Made by a program: the position numbers and the translations under genes
Part shown: piece after piece, positions 8,820-18,475 of the stretch
How positions within the stretch are numbered: position 1 is the first letter of the stretch
Layout: every line of letters starts with the position of its first letter
Assembly: GCF_000003605.2 (NCBI RefSeq)
Contig: NW_003156733.1
Location: 19,108 to 40,004, forward strand
Source: Saccoglossus kowalevskii
Taxonomy: Eukaryota > Hemichordata > Enteropneusta > Harrimaniidae
DNA length: 20,897 nucleotides
Direction: 5' to 3'
Notes under the pieces: generated by a model
What the model saw: the letters and a program-made list of their open reading frames with translations, nothing else
Told to the model about the DNA's origin: nothing
The model's database searches: none

Positions 8820-11336
8820 CGCCACATATAATCCAATAGTGTTAAACTAAACGCGTGTTGATTTCAAAAGTCAGCCTATCCTTGGGGCACAGCTACGTCA
8901 CAGAACGTTCTATGTTGCCAAGGCGCGCAACACGGTACCATGTTTTTTCTATGGGCTCTGTGCAAACTGTTGTGTAACACCGGACGAAGAGCCAGTGAAA
9001 AGTCGAGGAAACGAGCGTGAAATAATCCTGAGCAACAAAATTGATATATTATGTTGCACACGTAGGGGTACTCTTGTTACACTGTTCGGGAGAATCTCAA
9101 CAACTATCCCGAAGTTCTGTTTTTTGAGAGCTTTCGGTCTTTGTTTTCATCGTGATGGTCGCCAGGCGGCGAAAACGACTGAATTTCCGCCCGAGGATAT
9201 CAAGTTCTGTTTTTGAATATTTACTATAATCACTCACAGTCCCACAACAGAGAAACAAATGTTTCTTTATAAGTTTCATTGTCTCTCAAATTGCTCGCAT
9301 TGTAAGTTTCTGGTTTTACTTAAAAGAACGCAATTAAAAGTACGAATATTATGGTGGCTTGATCTACAATGTCAACGTACTAACATGTACGGCGCCGACG
9401 GATATGATTACTGTGCCCTCTTACGACAATATACTGAATGCGAAAGCGTTATTTGTGAATTATCAGTGCCTTATATCTCTACGATGCAAACATTACAGCC
9501 CAACGATATTGTCAAATCTATATACCCCCCCCCTCCCAGTAGAAAATACGGGCACGTGTCAGTCGTTTCTAGTTTTATTTTAGGGATGCACAACTACTAG
9601 TAACTTAGTCTGACGTCACTTTCAATGCATCCAAAGTCCGCAGGTTTCTTAAAGGCCAGTATGTCGACCGAATAATCTGAACTGCCAGTACGATCCCGTC
9701 ATAAAAAAACAAAACTCTCTTTAATTCATCAAAATCGAAGCTAAGCTATTTTAAAGTTATGTAAAAATAGTGAGCGTCAAACCGGTCAATTAATTTGATG
9801 ATTGTCTGCCATGGGATCCAGTATCTGATAATGAAAAATCTAATTAGCATTAATTAACATTTATTTCATTAAAAGTGAAACAATCCACTTCAAAATGAGT
9901 AGCATATAGATATTAGTAAAATTAAAAAACAGTTGCGTTATTTTATATTGTTATGATTTCTTATTAGGGTGAATGAATAGTTTATGCAATTTTGCGTGAT
10001 ACGAACCATGTCTGTATAGGGGTAGAACATTAATAATTTGGTAACCATAGCAACCAAGTATGCTAAAAATACCAGTTACTAATTTGTGTTGAAGATAGTG
10101 ATAATCACTTCAAAGTAGGATGGGATATAAAGTTTTTGGAGTGAAATATTACATATCGTATAAACTAGTTTAAATAGAAGTCGTGAAATCATAAAAATAC
10201 TTACAATTTTAGGGTCAAACGGTAACTGATTTGGAATTTTAAAATAGGGTTGTCATGGCACGAAAATAAATAGTTTTGTTTAAAAACACCTAACTCGTCA
10301 GTTTGAAAACTAATCTTTAGTAGTAAATTAACTGTTTTTAACGAACATAAACATGGTAGCACGTGATTCTAAATAACTCTATCGCTAGTAGAGGGACTGT
10401 GTATGAAATAATGAATGATTTCCTCTTTTTCAACATTTGCTACCGCCAATTTGACACGAAATAATATCAGTTGTTTTGTAAACTTCCCAATGTCGTGGCG
10501 TGGTCACGCTATAGGCCACAAAAATCACACCGTAAACCTTTCCGGCAATGGCTCGATCATACGGGAACTTTTCGCCGAGCGGTATCAAGATGGGCATGGA
10601 TACCCATAATATAAGTTAAATAAACCAATTGAAAAAACATCAATTGGTTTTCGAGATATGGCAAGCGAAATTTGCAAAACAGGAATATTGGGGGTGATTT
10701 CAATGGAATTGGTAACTTGGGTAAAACACCTACCACGATATTCAGAAATATGTACATTATTATATGTTTTTGAATATAAAATATTATATAATGGCACAGA
10801 ATTTATAAAACCACAGATGAATAAAAAAATATAGAGAAGCACACAAAAATGTATAGCAACAACATCGTTGATAAAGCAACCTTCCCTAAGTGAAGTAAAT
10901 AGAATATATGCTCCATAGGTCTATCATCTGCGCCATTGAGTTTTTAAAGGTCAATCCCGGCCCCTAAATGGTTCAAGATGTGGGAACATTTTAAGCATGG
11001 AAACATGGTTTAGTTAACTTTAGTTGATGTGTACGGTTTATGTTCCAATGACGGCACTTACCCACCCATGTGTCACACAGCTCACTCGCCGCGGCCCTAC
11101 AATTCACGCCTTGAACCGTACCTGGTAAACACCGTCGGAACCGCTACTCCCCCAAGAGTTATTCTTTACAATTTCATCACCGTAAACAATTCACTGATTT
11201 AACTCTGATTGCAACTACCAAAACCATGTTCATGCACCAATCAACGACAATACGAATTCTTAATTCATGTATTTATGACGCGGACCGAACTCAAGTTCGT
11301 GCTGCGACCGCCGGATTGTGTTATAGTCGAACTTAC
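8820..11336 (-). other. Intron of glycosyltransferase gene A
   Basis: The gene A intron, with donor GTAAGT at 11336 and acceptor AG at 8714, totals 2,623 nt. Short open frames here (for example 9259-9600 plus, 10585-10842 minus) have no protein-like signature and are not called. AAGTTCTGTTTTT occurs twice about 90 bp apart (9111 and 9201), with a GC-richer segment between. GTAACCATAGCAAC (10041-10054) is a perfect fit to the RFX X-box consensus, but it is a single occurrence. Confidence 0.7.
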
Positions 11337-11477
11337 CATGGATATCATCGCCCTGGAAGTCGGATACTTACTGTTCACGTAAAACATAGTAAATATGAGA
11401 AAAAACAATGCAATACTAAAACCACTGCTACACAGTGCGTATTTCCAATTCATCGGCTTGTGTGCTCGAGACGCCAT
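11337..11477 (-). CDS. Glycosyltransferase gene A, first coding exon (cytosolic tail and signal anchor)
   Basis: This exon encodes residues 1-47 of gene A. The start is the ATG at 11477, in the good context GAAGATGG. The open frame continues upstream only through non-ATG codons to a TGA at 11525-11523. The residues give a short basic cytosolic tail (MASRAHKPMNWKY) and then a single hydrophobic segment at about 15-34 (FSIALFFLIFTMFYV). This is a signal anchor without a cleavage site, so a type II membrane protein with a lumenal catalytic domain. The exon ends ATG|GTAAGT in phase 0, matching the phase-0 acceptor at 8713. Exon 1 of gene B (14042-14206) has the same design: a GFSI-starting membrane segment, then ATG|GTGAGT. 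That shared structure is the main support for joining these exons. A second donor-like GTAAGTAT at 11371-11364 would give phase 1 and break the protein. Confidence 0.82.
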
Positions 11478-11708
11478 CTTCGATATCTCACGCCACGTCT
11501 CGGTGATAGTAGGATACAAAGTTCATGAAAACAATGATGGTTAGGATTTGTTCAATGCCTTTTTTTTCTGAGCGGAACGGGTCATGTGCTAGAACTTTAC
11601 CGTACTATTATGTTATTTGGAGTTGTAGAAAAACATGTAGGAAGTTTCTTATTTCGGCAATTCTTCAGCCTACTACTATCTGTTTGTTTTGCTGGTACAT
11701 ATCACAGA
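11478..11708. other. Upstream region of gene A
   Basis: This should hold the 5' UTR and promoter of gene A on the minus strand. No TATA box or other clear element was seen. The plus-strand frame from 11525 is shadow sequence running into the microsatellite. Confidence 0.4.
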
Positions 11709-11789
11709 TTCATTCATTCATTCATTCATTCATTCATTCATTCATTCATTCATTCATTCATTCATTCATTCATTCATTCATTCATTCAT

Positions 11790-11861
<72 letters not shown>

Positions 11862-11903
11862 TAATTTATTTATTTATTTATATATTTATTTATTTATATT
11901 TGT
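11709..11903. repeat. Compound (TTCA)n(TTTA)n microsatellite
   Basis: About 20 TTCA units (11709-11790) pass into about 28 TTTA units with minor interruptions. It lies about 230 bp upstream of the gene A start codon. The frames reading FIHSFIHS and FIYLFIYL come from the repeat. Confidence 0.97.
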
Positions 11904-13238
11904 ATTTGGACCTCGGTTTAAGATAGCAGGGTAGTTTTTTTGATAAATAAATGTTGATGGCTCTAACCAGAAAAATAATAGCCAAAACCAAACACAAAGA
12001 TTTGTTAAAAACGTTTGGCCAAAAATCTTCGAAAAAAGCTGTGTTTGTGGGTGTATAGGACTGTATTTGTTTTAGGGTCAAATGACACTAAAAATAAACA
12101 GATTTGATAAATGGGCAACGTTTATAGTATATTCACTGTTATACTTGTTGTTAAAAAATACGCCACTGTAAAGAACATATCATGAACTCTAAATGAGTAT
12201 TTTTTTCTGATTATTGTTTCTAATTTCATTTCTAATATGGTAATTGTTTCTTCACAATTTTTTTAATGTCAATAGATTGTATAGAGGGTCTATGGTCAAT
12301 TGATTTTGAGTAGATGAGCTAGTACTCAAAATATACCTTGAATTTTCCGGTTACGTATGACTGTTCTTCTTCGTCACACCCATGATCATTGTATTTAATG
12401 GTATGTACCAAAAATGTACTGAGTATGAGCATATGTGTCGTGGCAATGGTGCGACCAACCGTCCATAAAACCGATTGCAGCTGTCAGTACAATGTTGTAT
12501 TTGTAGACAAATTGCGTTATTTATCCTGCTTCCGACTGTACTTCCTGTATATATTTAGTAAAACACCCGGAGTTTGCAAATTAAATCTCTACAGAAAACT
12601 GCATATCAATTACGACTGGCAGTATAGCAAGTAGACTGACATTCAGTAACAACTTATCATTTTTAATAAATATGCCGAAATTAACGCGTGTACACCACCA
12701 TTTCCCAATCACGTTAAATATTTTGTGACATTTTTGTTTATTTTAGTAAAATAAAAATTAATCGTCCGACTGAAACCAGTCTATATATCAACCCCACCCC
12801 ATCGAAGTCTATGATATCACTGAAATGTATGGTTGCTTGGCAACTAGCTAACCCAAACCGCGCCTGTCATATTGATTATATTAAATTGGTAAAAAATACA
12901 AAATGTTGACGTAAATCTCGATATTAAGCCCCAAAATCGTTTTGACTATTTGTTATTAAATAAATAAATCGCGAATAATTGTGACTTCAAACGGCGTATA
13001 TGCGCGGGAGCTTACAGACCCCAGTTATCAGTACACATGTATTCAACGCGCATGCGTTTATATGCTACGCTACGTAGAAAAGGATTAATATTGTAACATA
13101 TGTAGAAAATTTTGCAAAATTATTTGCTTTATTCGAAGAAAGGAAATCATATTTAAAAAAAATGCTTTTCATTGGAATTAAATTAGCATCATGTTAAAAT
13201 TTGTTAATGAAACCACGGCAACCAAACTAACACTAACG

Positions 13239-13318
13239 TGACGAGACGCAGCGTCGCCGCGGCGGCCGGGAGCGTAATACGACGCTCCGTGGCGTGAAGC
13301 AGCGTGACGTGACGTGAT
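13239..13318. other. CpG-dense GC-rich patch
   Basis: About 17 CpG dinucleotides fall in about 80 bp within an otherwise AT-rich region. The patch includes GCGTCGCCGCGGCGGCCGG, a GGAGCG/CGCTCC hairpin, and repeats of GTGACGTGACGTGA. It lies about 750 bp upstream of the gene B start. It could be a promoter element or a fragment of a GC-rich transposon. Confidence 0.5.
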
Positions 13319-13762
13319 AATGTTTTGCATGCCGGTTAACTGACAGTTTACACAAACATAATTGTTATAATGTGAAAGTAAAGAATGATAATATGGAACC
13401 TATAGAAATCGAAAAATATTATGAGTTTATGTTAAAGTCGCATGGAACGGTACATACCAGTATCATCAGCGCCGGCGTTATCATGTCCATATTTGGTTAT
13501 AAAAATATAAAACTATCTTTGTACTCAAAACACGCATATTAATTCCCATATAATCGCTACAATCTACTGTATTTTACCCCATGTGTTATCGGGAGTATAA
13601 TAACCCATAATACTATCCACATCCGATTTCCGACGATGATACTATCCTGTTCATCAATACAATATTTAGCACATTTTTCCAGCGAAAAGACAGATCTTGA
13701 TTTTCACGTGACAATACGTCGTTGTGATGACGATCGGTACCAACGGTAGATAACCACGGGTT

Positions 13763-13769
13763 TATAAAA
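13763..13769 (+). promoter_or_regulatory. Possible TATA box of gene B
   Basis: TATAAAA, preceded by a GC-containing stretch, about 275 bp upstream of the gene B ATG. Such a match is common by chance in AT-rich DNA. Confidence 0.2.
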
Positions 13770-14041
13770 CCAAAATATCTATAATATAATACAATAATGC
13801 TATTACTGTTCTCGTTACACTCGCTGGTACGTGCACTTGAGTAGCTGATCGATTTCCGGGGAGTAGGACGCCCTCTCTATTGTTATGTTGACACCAAATT
13901 CGGCCACCTTATGTGACACCGACTGTATACGTGTTAGTGAGTTGACCCCAGGTGTCGCACTAAACCCAAGGCACTCTGACTTCTGACGCACCGATGGGAC
14001 CTGGAGATACAGCGTATGATACCCGGTGAACGTATCGAATC

Positions 14042-14206
14042 ATGAACAAGGATTGTGACGACAAAACCCCGGACGTAACACACACCATGAGCTGGAAACG
14101 AACGGCGTGTGGATCAGGATTCAGCATCTCGCTGTTTATTCTCATATTCTCGCTGTTCTATCTGGAAAGCACGACGAAGTCATCGAAGCACCACATAATA
14201 CCAATG
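14042..14206 (+). CDS. Glycosyltransferase gene B, first coding exon (cytosolic tail and signal anchor)
   Basis: This exon encodes residues 1-55 of gene B. The ATG at 14042 is the first after an in-frame TGA at 14027-14029 and has A at -3. An internal Met16 (MSWKR) aligns with MNWKY of gene A and is an alternative start. The N-terminal 26 residues are polar. A hydrophobic segment follows at 27-41 (FSISLFILIFSLFYL), then a Lys/His-rich stem: the plan of a Golgi type II glycosyltransferase. The exon ends CCAATG|GTGAGT in phase 0, the same codon position and phase as in gene A. The partner exon begins at 18476 after TTATTATTATAG and continues in frame, giving a 354-residue protein. The 4,269-nt intron is filled with repeats. 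Confidence 0.82.
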
Positions 14207-15099
14207 GTGAGTTCAGTAAACGATCTTAACGTCGGTTTCGTCTTCACTCGTGTCTAGAGATTCGATGCCGACTCTCCATGACTGCGTTACTAAGGAGACG
14301 ACATTTCAATCATGGGGGAGGGTTGGACTGGACGATGTGTTGACCAAATTGCAAGTTAGATACCAAGAGAAAAAATGCATACAAGTTGTTGCAGGACTTA
14401 AATGATGGCACATCCAAGAAAAATAAAAATGTGCAAATAAGATACCGCAACTGGTGGCACTTTTCCAATTTTTCCACCCCCCATTATTTTAAATGCTTGA
14501 CCCTTGATTCACGTTCTAGCTTGCCCGTACTTTAATATATACCGGCACACTCTGTCATATGAATCGGCAGTATTTAAAGCATCATGTCATGATGGCGTCG
14601 AGTGGTATGCTGATGTTGTTTGTACATGCCGATACTGGACTGAATACATATCATATGATTGCGATTTACGGTCTTTGCGCGTTCCCATCCCTTGCTCACA
14701 TCTGATCATTGGAATATTAATATGCTCTATTTGATCATTCCGGAATAATATGTTAGCACGCCATATACACCATTTTATCGACGCCCTCCCTTTAAGCAGA
14801 AGTATTTACTTGAGCTGCCTTGACCCCTGCCTTGACCTGCTTCACTCGATGTTGCAAGTCGTCGCATATACCGTACAGTGATTGGGGTCAATGCGATCCA
14901 TTCATTGAGAATACAATTAAAGCAATTCAGTGGGAGTCATACCAGTCTGAACCCCATGATCTTTAAAATAAGAACCATTAACATAATGGTTTGCATTATG
15001 GAATCTCTCAAAGCGAGGCAACAGAGAAATAGGAAACGCCATTATTAGTAGTGATACACGAAACACGGTCTCGTTAGTACTTGCACAGTTTGCATGATG

Positions 15100-15131
15100 T
15101 TATTATTAATATTATTATTATTATTATTATT
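15100..15131. repeat. (ATT)n microsatellite
   Basis: About ten imperfect TTA units with one AAT interruption, inside the gene B intron. Confidence 0.9.
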
Positions 15132-15604
15132 CTGAAAACAATCATAATCAAATTTAGTTTTTGGTGTGCCCTCACGAGTATAGCTGTTAAGATATGGATG
15201 GTGATGTAAACAAAACATCATGATCTAGAGCGATAAATACTAGAATAGATGTCATCGATGATAGTGAGACTTGGTGACTAGTGAATAGATCTGAAGTGTT
15301 GTGGGCGGGCCTTGCTTTCGGGTCAGTCTGCACATGCGTAATGTGCCGAAGTCACGGAGAAAGCCAATCGTCGATGACACAGAATTCTATGCCGATCGCG
15401 TATACGTAGTTGCATAGTGATTCGCCAGGCCACGCTTGGATGTACTCAGAATATCTGGATTCCAGGCTTTATCAGGACATGAATTCAAAATTATAAGAAA
15501 TGATCGCGTTTCCAAGTTGTTCAAGTCAGGCCAATATAAGTTGAGTCACCAGAAACAGAGAAAGAGATGTGTGTGACAAATCACTAGTACTTGTCCATTG
15601 CACT

Positions 15605-15948
15605 CTGTAATTAGGGTCGGCAAGGGGTATTTTCCTAAGCTGTAATAAGTTTTTATTTTCGTAATAATGTAATTTAAATAAATAAATAAACGTAAATTCG
15701 TAAACATGGGCAAGGCGTAAAATGTAATCAGCTATTTTATTCGTCTGTAATTTGTACAAAGATCTTATTTTTTGTAAGCGTATAAGGCGTTGCCTCCATT
15801 AAATGTCGTAATTCGTATGTAATTTCCAATTCAGATTTTTAAACACAAATTATCAAGTATATTATAAAAATGTAAAATGTAATTAGGAATTTGCTTTATC
15901 TGTAAAGTGTAAAAACCTATTTTTTACTGCAATCCTGTAATCTGTACT
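15605..15948. repeat. Degenerate TGTAA-motif-rich repeat
   Basis: CTGTAAT, CGTAAAT or TGTAAAATGTAAT blocks recur well over a dozen times in about 340 bp, all in the same orientation and irregularly spaced. The spacers include GGCAAGG (twice, near 15619 and 15711). It looks like a decayed tandem or mosaic repeat. It is not coding. Confidence 0.5.
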
Positions 15949-16811
15949 AGCTACCCCCGCCCCCTGTACTAACCATGGAATGTGCAATATCCCGGCTTTC
16001 TCGTGCCACAACTGCTGATCCCTTACATGGATAGACATAACATTGTTTAGTTCATATGCAAATCCACTGCTTGAGCGTGCATGTTTGTCTACTGAATGTA
16101 CAATAGTGATTTGTAGTCCAATACTTTCAGCACGTTTCGTTTGTATTTTATTATTTTTGTCAAATCAGGACGTGAAATGGCCAACGCCTCTTTGTATATG
16201 CTAATTCAAGAACTAAATGTATATTAGTATTTACATCTTCAAGTGGTCACGTGTTCAGAATCCAATCACCTGACATGCAACGCCAACTTCAAACAACGCA
16301 ATATGATGTTCCTAAATGCATTTCATTTGCGTTCAATATATCATAATTCACCGTCATTAGATTCGTATTTTCAGTCACTTCTTACAAGTCTATTGTTGTG
16401 ATAGGAATCAAATAAACGAATGACCACCAAATGCACCTCAGGCAGGCATTAATTTCAAAAGTGTAAATGTGTGTTTTATTGTAATAAATAAAACAGCAAA
16501 ATATTTGTGTTAAAAATTCGACATTTTGCCTTAATCTCAAGTTCATTAATACATTATACAATAGAATAAACTGATGGCCGACATATGCCACGGATTTGAA
16601 AAGAGCTCCATGATGAAAGTTACGCTTCGTTATGGACAGAATTATGCGTTGCTAACGGCACTCATTGACTAATCAGAAAGCTGACTTTGTCGACATTAAA
16701 ACTAACTTAATCAGTATTGATGCATATATAGTGTTATCAGCCTGAGTTGTGATGGATGTGTCACGCCAATCATACAGGTAGTCCACCATTCGAGAACAAG
16801 TCGCTATTGAT

Positions 16812-17079
16812 TTAAAGGGCAGTAGTCGTCGCGCCACGCATGCGCGAGATATATGGGTCTCATATAAACAAAGATGGCGACTTTGACTGTTGGGCAAATC
16901 AACGAGGACAAAATGAAACGTTGCCAAGCTTAATTAGTATTTGTTGGTGATTGGAAGGTGTCGAAGGTCAAACCTCATACTTGTGATTTTCATTAAAAGA
17001 GTGAATTGGAGTGTGGGAAAATCAACGTTTATCAACACAAGTGACGCACATGCGCAGCGCGACGACTACCGCCCTTTAA
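16812..17079. mobile_element. T2-like MITE (TTAA-flanked), copy 2
   Basis: The element is flanked by TTAA (16812-16815 and 17076-17079). The left end AGGGCAGTAGTCGTCGCGC and the reversed right end AGGGCGGTAGTCGTCGCGC match at 18 of 19 bases, the best-preserved ends of the family here. The interior has ATATGGGTCTCATA, shared with copy 3 (ATATGGGACTCATA). The open frames at 16673-16927 and 16941-17147 read through the MITE and are not genes. Confidence 0.88.
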
Positions 17080-17713
17080 GTATCGCCATAGTGATGTCAC
17101 CAATAGCTTGCATTTTTGTGTCCGTATTGCCGATATCTTTAAAATAACGCACCGCTGGCTTGTGGATAAGGAAACGTAACTACGGTGGCGTTGTACGCAA
17201 CTTTGTAATTTATTACAAAGTTTGAGATGAACGTTGCAATTGTTTTAGGTTGTATGCCAGTGTGATTGGACTCTGGACACCGCCGTGTAAATGCCGACCC
17301 ATTTAGAATAAGATGCAACGTACGGCGTGTATATTATTTTATTTTATACATTCTGTTTTTTTGTTATTATTTTTTAATGTTTTTATTAAGTGCATCTTAG
17401 TTGGTGTTAGTTTACCTATTCACCTTTGCGATTACCAAACCTTTAACAAAACTATCAACAATTAAATAATAAATCAAAATAAAATAAAATAAAAGTAAAA
17501 TAAAATAAACTAAAAAAGTTGAAATAAATAATATATGAAAAAATAATTGAATCAAAAAAGCCCAAACTAGGATCTTATTTTAATTAGATTGATGTAAATG
17601 CAAATATGCAATGACTCTGGAGTTAGCATCGACAAATAGGCTGCAATTTTGCCTCATCGTGTCTCACCCCCTCAAAAACATTTTGTACAATTAGTTATAT
17701 AAACTCGATACCG
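17080..17713. other. Gene B intron between MITE copies, with A/T-rich simple sequence
   Basis: AACTTTGTAAT-TT-ATTACAAAGTT (about 17199-17222) is a perfect 24-base palindrome. A T-rich stretch (17333-17390) is followed by imperfect (AAAAT)n at 17463-17515. No exon is recognised. Confidence 0.6.
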
Positions 17714-17846
17714 TTAAAGGGCGGCAGTCGTCGTGCCGCGTCCTGTTCGATATGGGACTCATAGCGACGTATACAACGCGTGTAAAATACATTGTTTATT
17801 TACATGACGTTCAAACACGCGCTGCGCGACGACCGCTGCGTTTTAA
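17714..17846. mobile_element. T2-like MITE (TTAA-flanked), copy 3
   Basis: The ends are TTAAAGGGCGGCAGTCGTCG at the left and, reversed, TTAAAACGCAGCGGTCGTCG at the right. TTAA lies at 17714-17717 and 17843-17846. The interior ATATGGGACTCATAGCGACG and TTGTTTATTTACATGACG align with copies 1 and 2. The right end is more degraded than the left. Confidence 0.78.
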
Positions 17847-18149
17847 ACTCACTTTATGATTGTGATGATGTCCGCTTACCACATAAATCACGCCCTCTAG
17901 CGACGAAGCGCTAATGGACGTAGATGGGCGTGAGTCACCTCACGAATTGAAAGGATACATTTAGTGGTGGGGTTATGATTCGTGACTGGGTTATATTCAA
18001 AATAAGTAAGACATGCCAGGCTATGCAAACAAATCAATCGCAAGAAACGAATACGTAAGTAATAAACACGTAAGAGTAGTTTATTACATCAATACAGTAT
18101 ATCCACTGATATACCGGAGAATTTACCATAAAGAAATATGTAAACAAAT

Positions 18150-18198
18150 GTTGAACACAACAACGCGCGTGCTCAGGTGACGACCCCACCCGCTTTAA
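18150..18198. mobile_element. T2-like MITE, single right end (copy 4)
   Basis: Reversed, the sequence reads TTAAAGCGGGTGGGGTCGTC and then ACCTGAGCACGCGCGTTGTTG. This is close to the left end of copy 1 (TTAAAGCGGGAGGGTCGCC, ACCTGCGCACGCGT). TTAA is at 18195-18198. No matching left end was found within 300 bp, so the copy appears truncated. Confidence 0.65.
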
Positions 18199-18205
18199 CA
18201 TTGTG

Positions 18206-18285
18206 ACCCAAAACGTCCGCGACCAAACACGTCTGCCGCTGAATGAAAAGCAGGGCCGAAAAGTCCGCGGCCAAAACGTCCATCC
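18206..18285. repeat. Short CAAAACGTCCGCG direct repeats
   Basis: CCAAAACGTCCGCGACCAAA (18208-18227) and AAAAGTCCGCGGCCAAAACG (from 18259) are imperfect direct repeats around a GC-rich spacer. They adjoin the MITE end in the gene B intron, about 200 bp before its acceptor. Confidence 0.55.
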
Positions 18286-18475
18286 ACAAGAGTAAATATC
18301 AATCAAAGCGAGGGGATGCCAACCTGTATCAGATTTCGAGTATAGTGCGACAGGTGCTAAATCCAACTTACGATTCACGTCACACTGTCAGTGTAATCAC
18401 AGTAGCCATGGTGTGATCTGACACAGTGGATATACGTTGTATGAATAATAATGTAAATTCTGTTTATTATTATAG

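Larger units (their letters stand above)
11904..14041. other. Intergenic region between divergent genes A and B
   Basis: No gene is recognised. It should contain the promoters of both glycosyltransferase genes. Notable points are an RFX-like GTTGCTTGGCAAC (12832-12844), a CpG-dense patch at 13239-13318, and a possible TATA box for gene B at 13763. Short open frames (for example 12389-12634) have no family features. Confidence 0.5.
14207..16811 (+). other. Intron of gene B, 5' part
   Basis: No exon was recognised between the donor at 14207 and the MITE at 16812. Visible items are an ATT microsatellite, a TGTAA-rich block, and the small palindrome AACCATTA-ACA-TAATGGTT near 14972. Short open frames at 14504, 15526 and 16382 lack any family signature. 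Confidence 0.6.

Noticed and set aside
8714..8836. N-terminal extension of gene A's catalytic exon with YLFIYLFI repeats
   Set aside because: It is translation of the (TTTA)n microsatellite. A TTTCCAG acceptor at 8714 and the matching phase-0 donor at 11336 give a better N-terminus with a real signal anchor.
9259..9600. 113-codon plus-strand frame in the gene A intron
   Set aside because: It has an ATG start but no recognisable motifs, an intronic position on the opposite strand and overlapping alternative frames; consistent with chance.
11364..11371. Alternative 5' splice site GTAAGTAT within gene A exon 1
   Set aside because: It is a good donor sequence, but use of it would give phase 1 and a frameshift into exon 2. 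The ATG|GTAAGT donor matches phase and the structure of gene B.
11226..11934. Plus-strand frames over gene A exon 1 and the FIHS/FIYL repeats
   Set aside because: They are antisense to the signal-anchor exon or are microsatellite translation.
16673..17147. Two frames of 84 and 68 codons
   Set aside because: They run through the TTAA-flanked MITE, which explains the sequence better.
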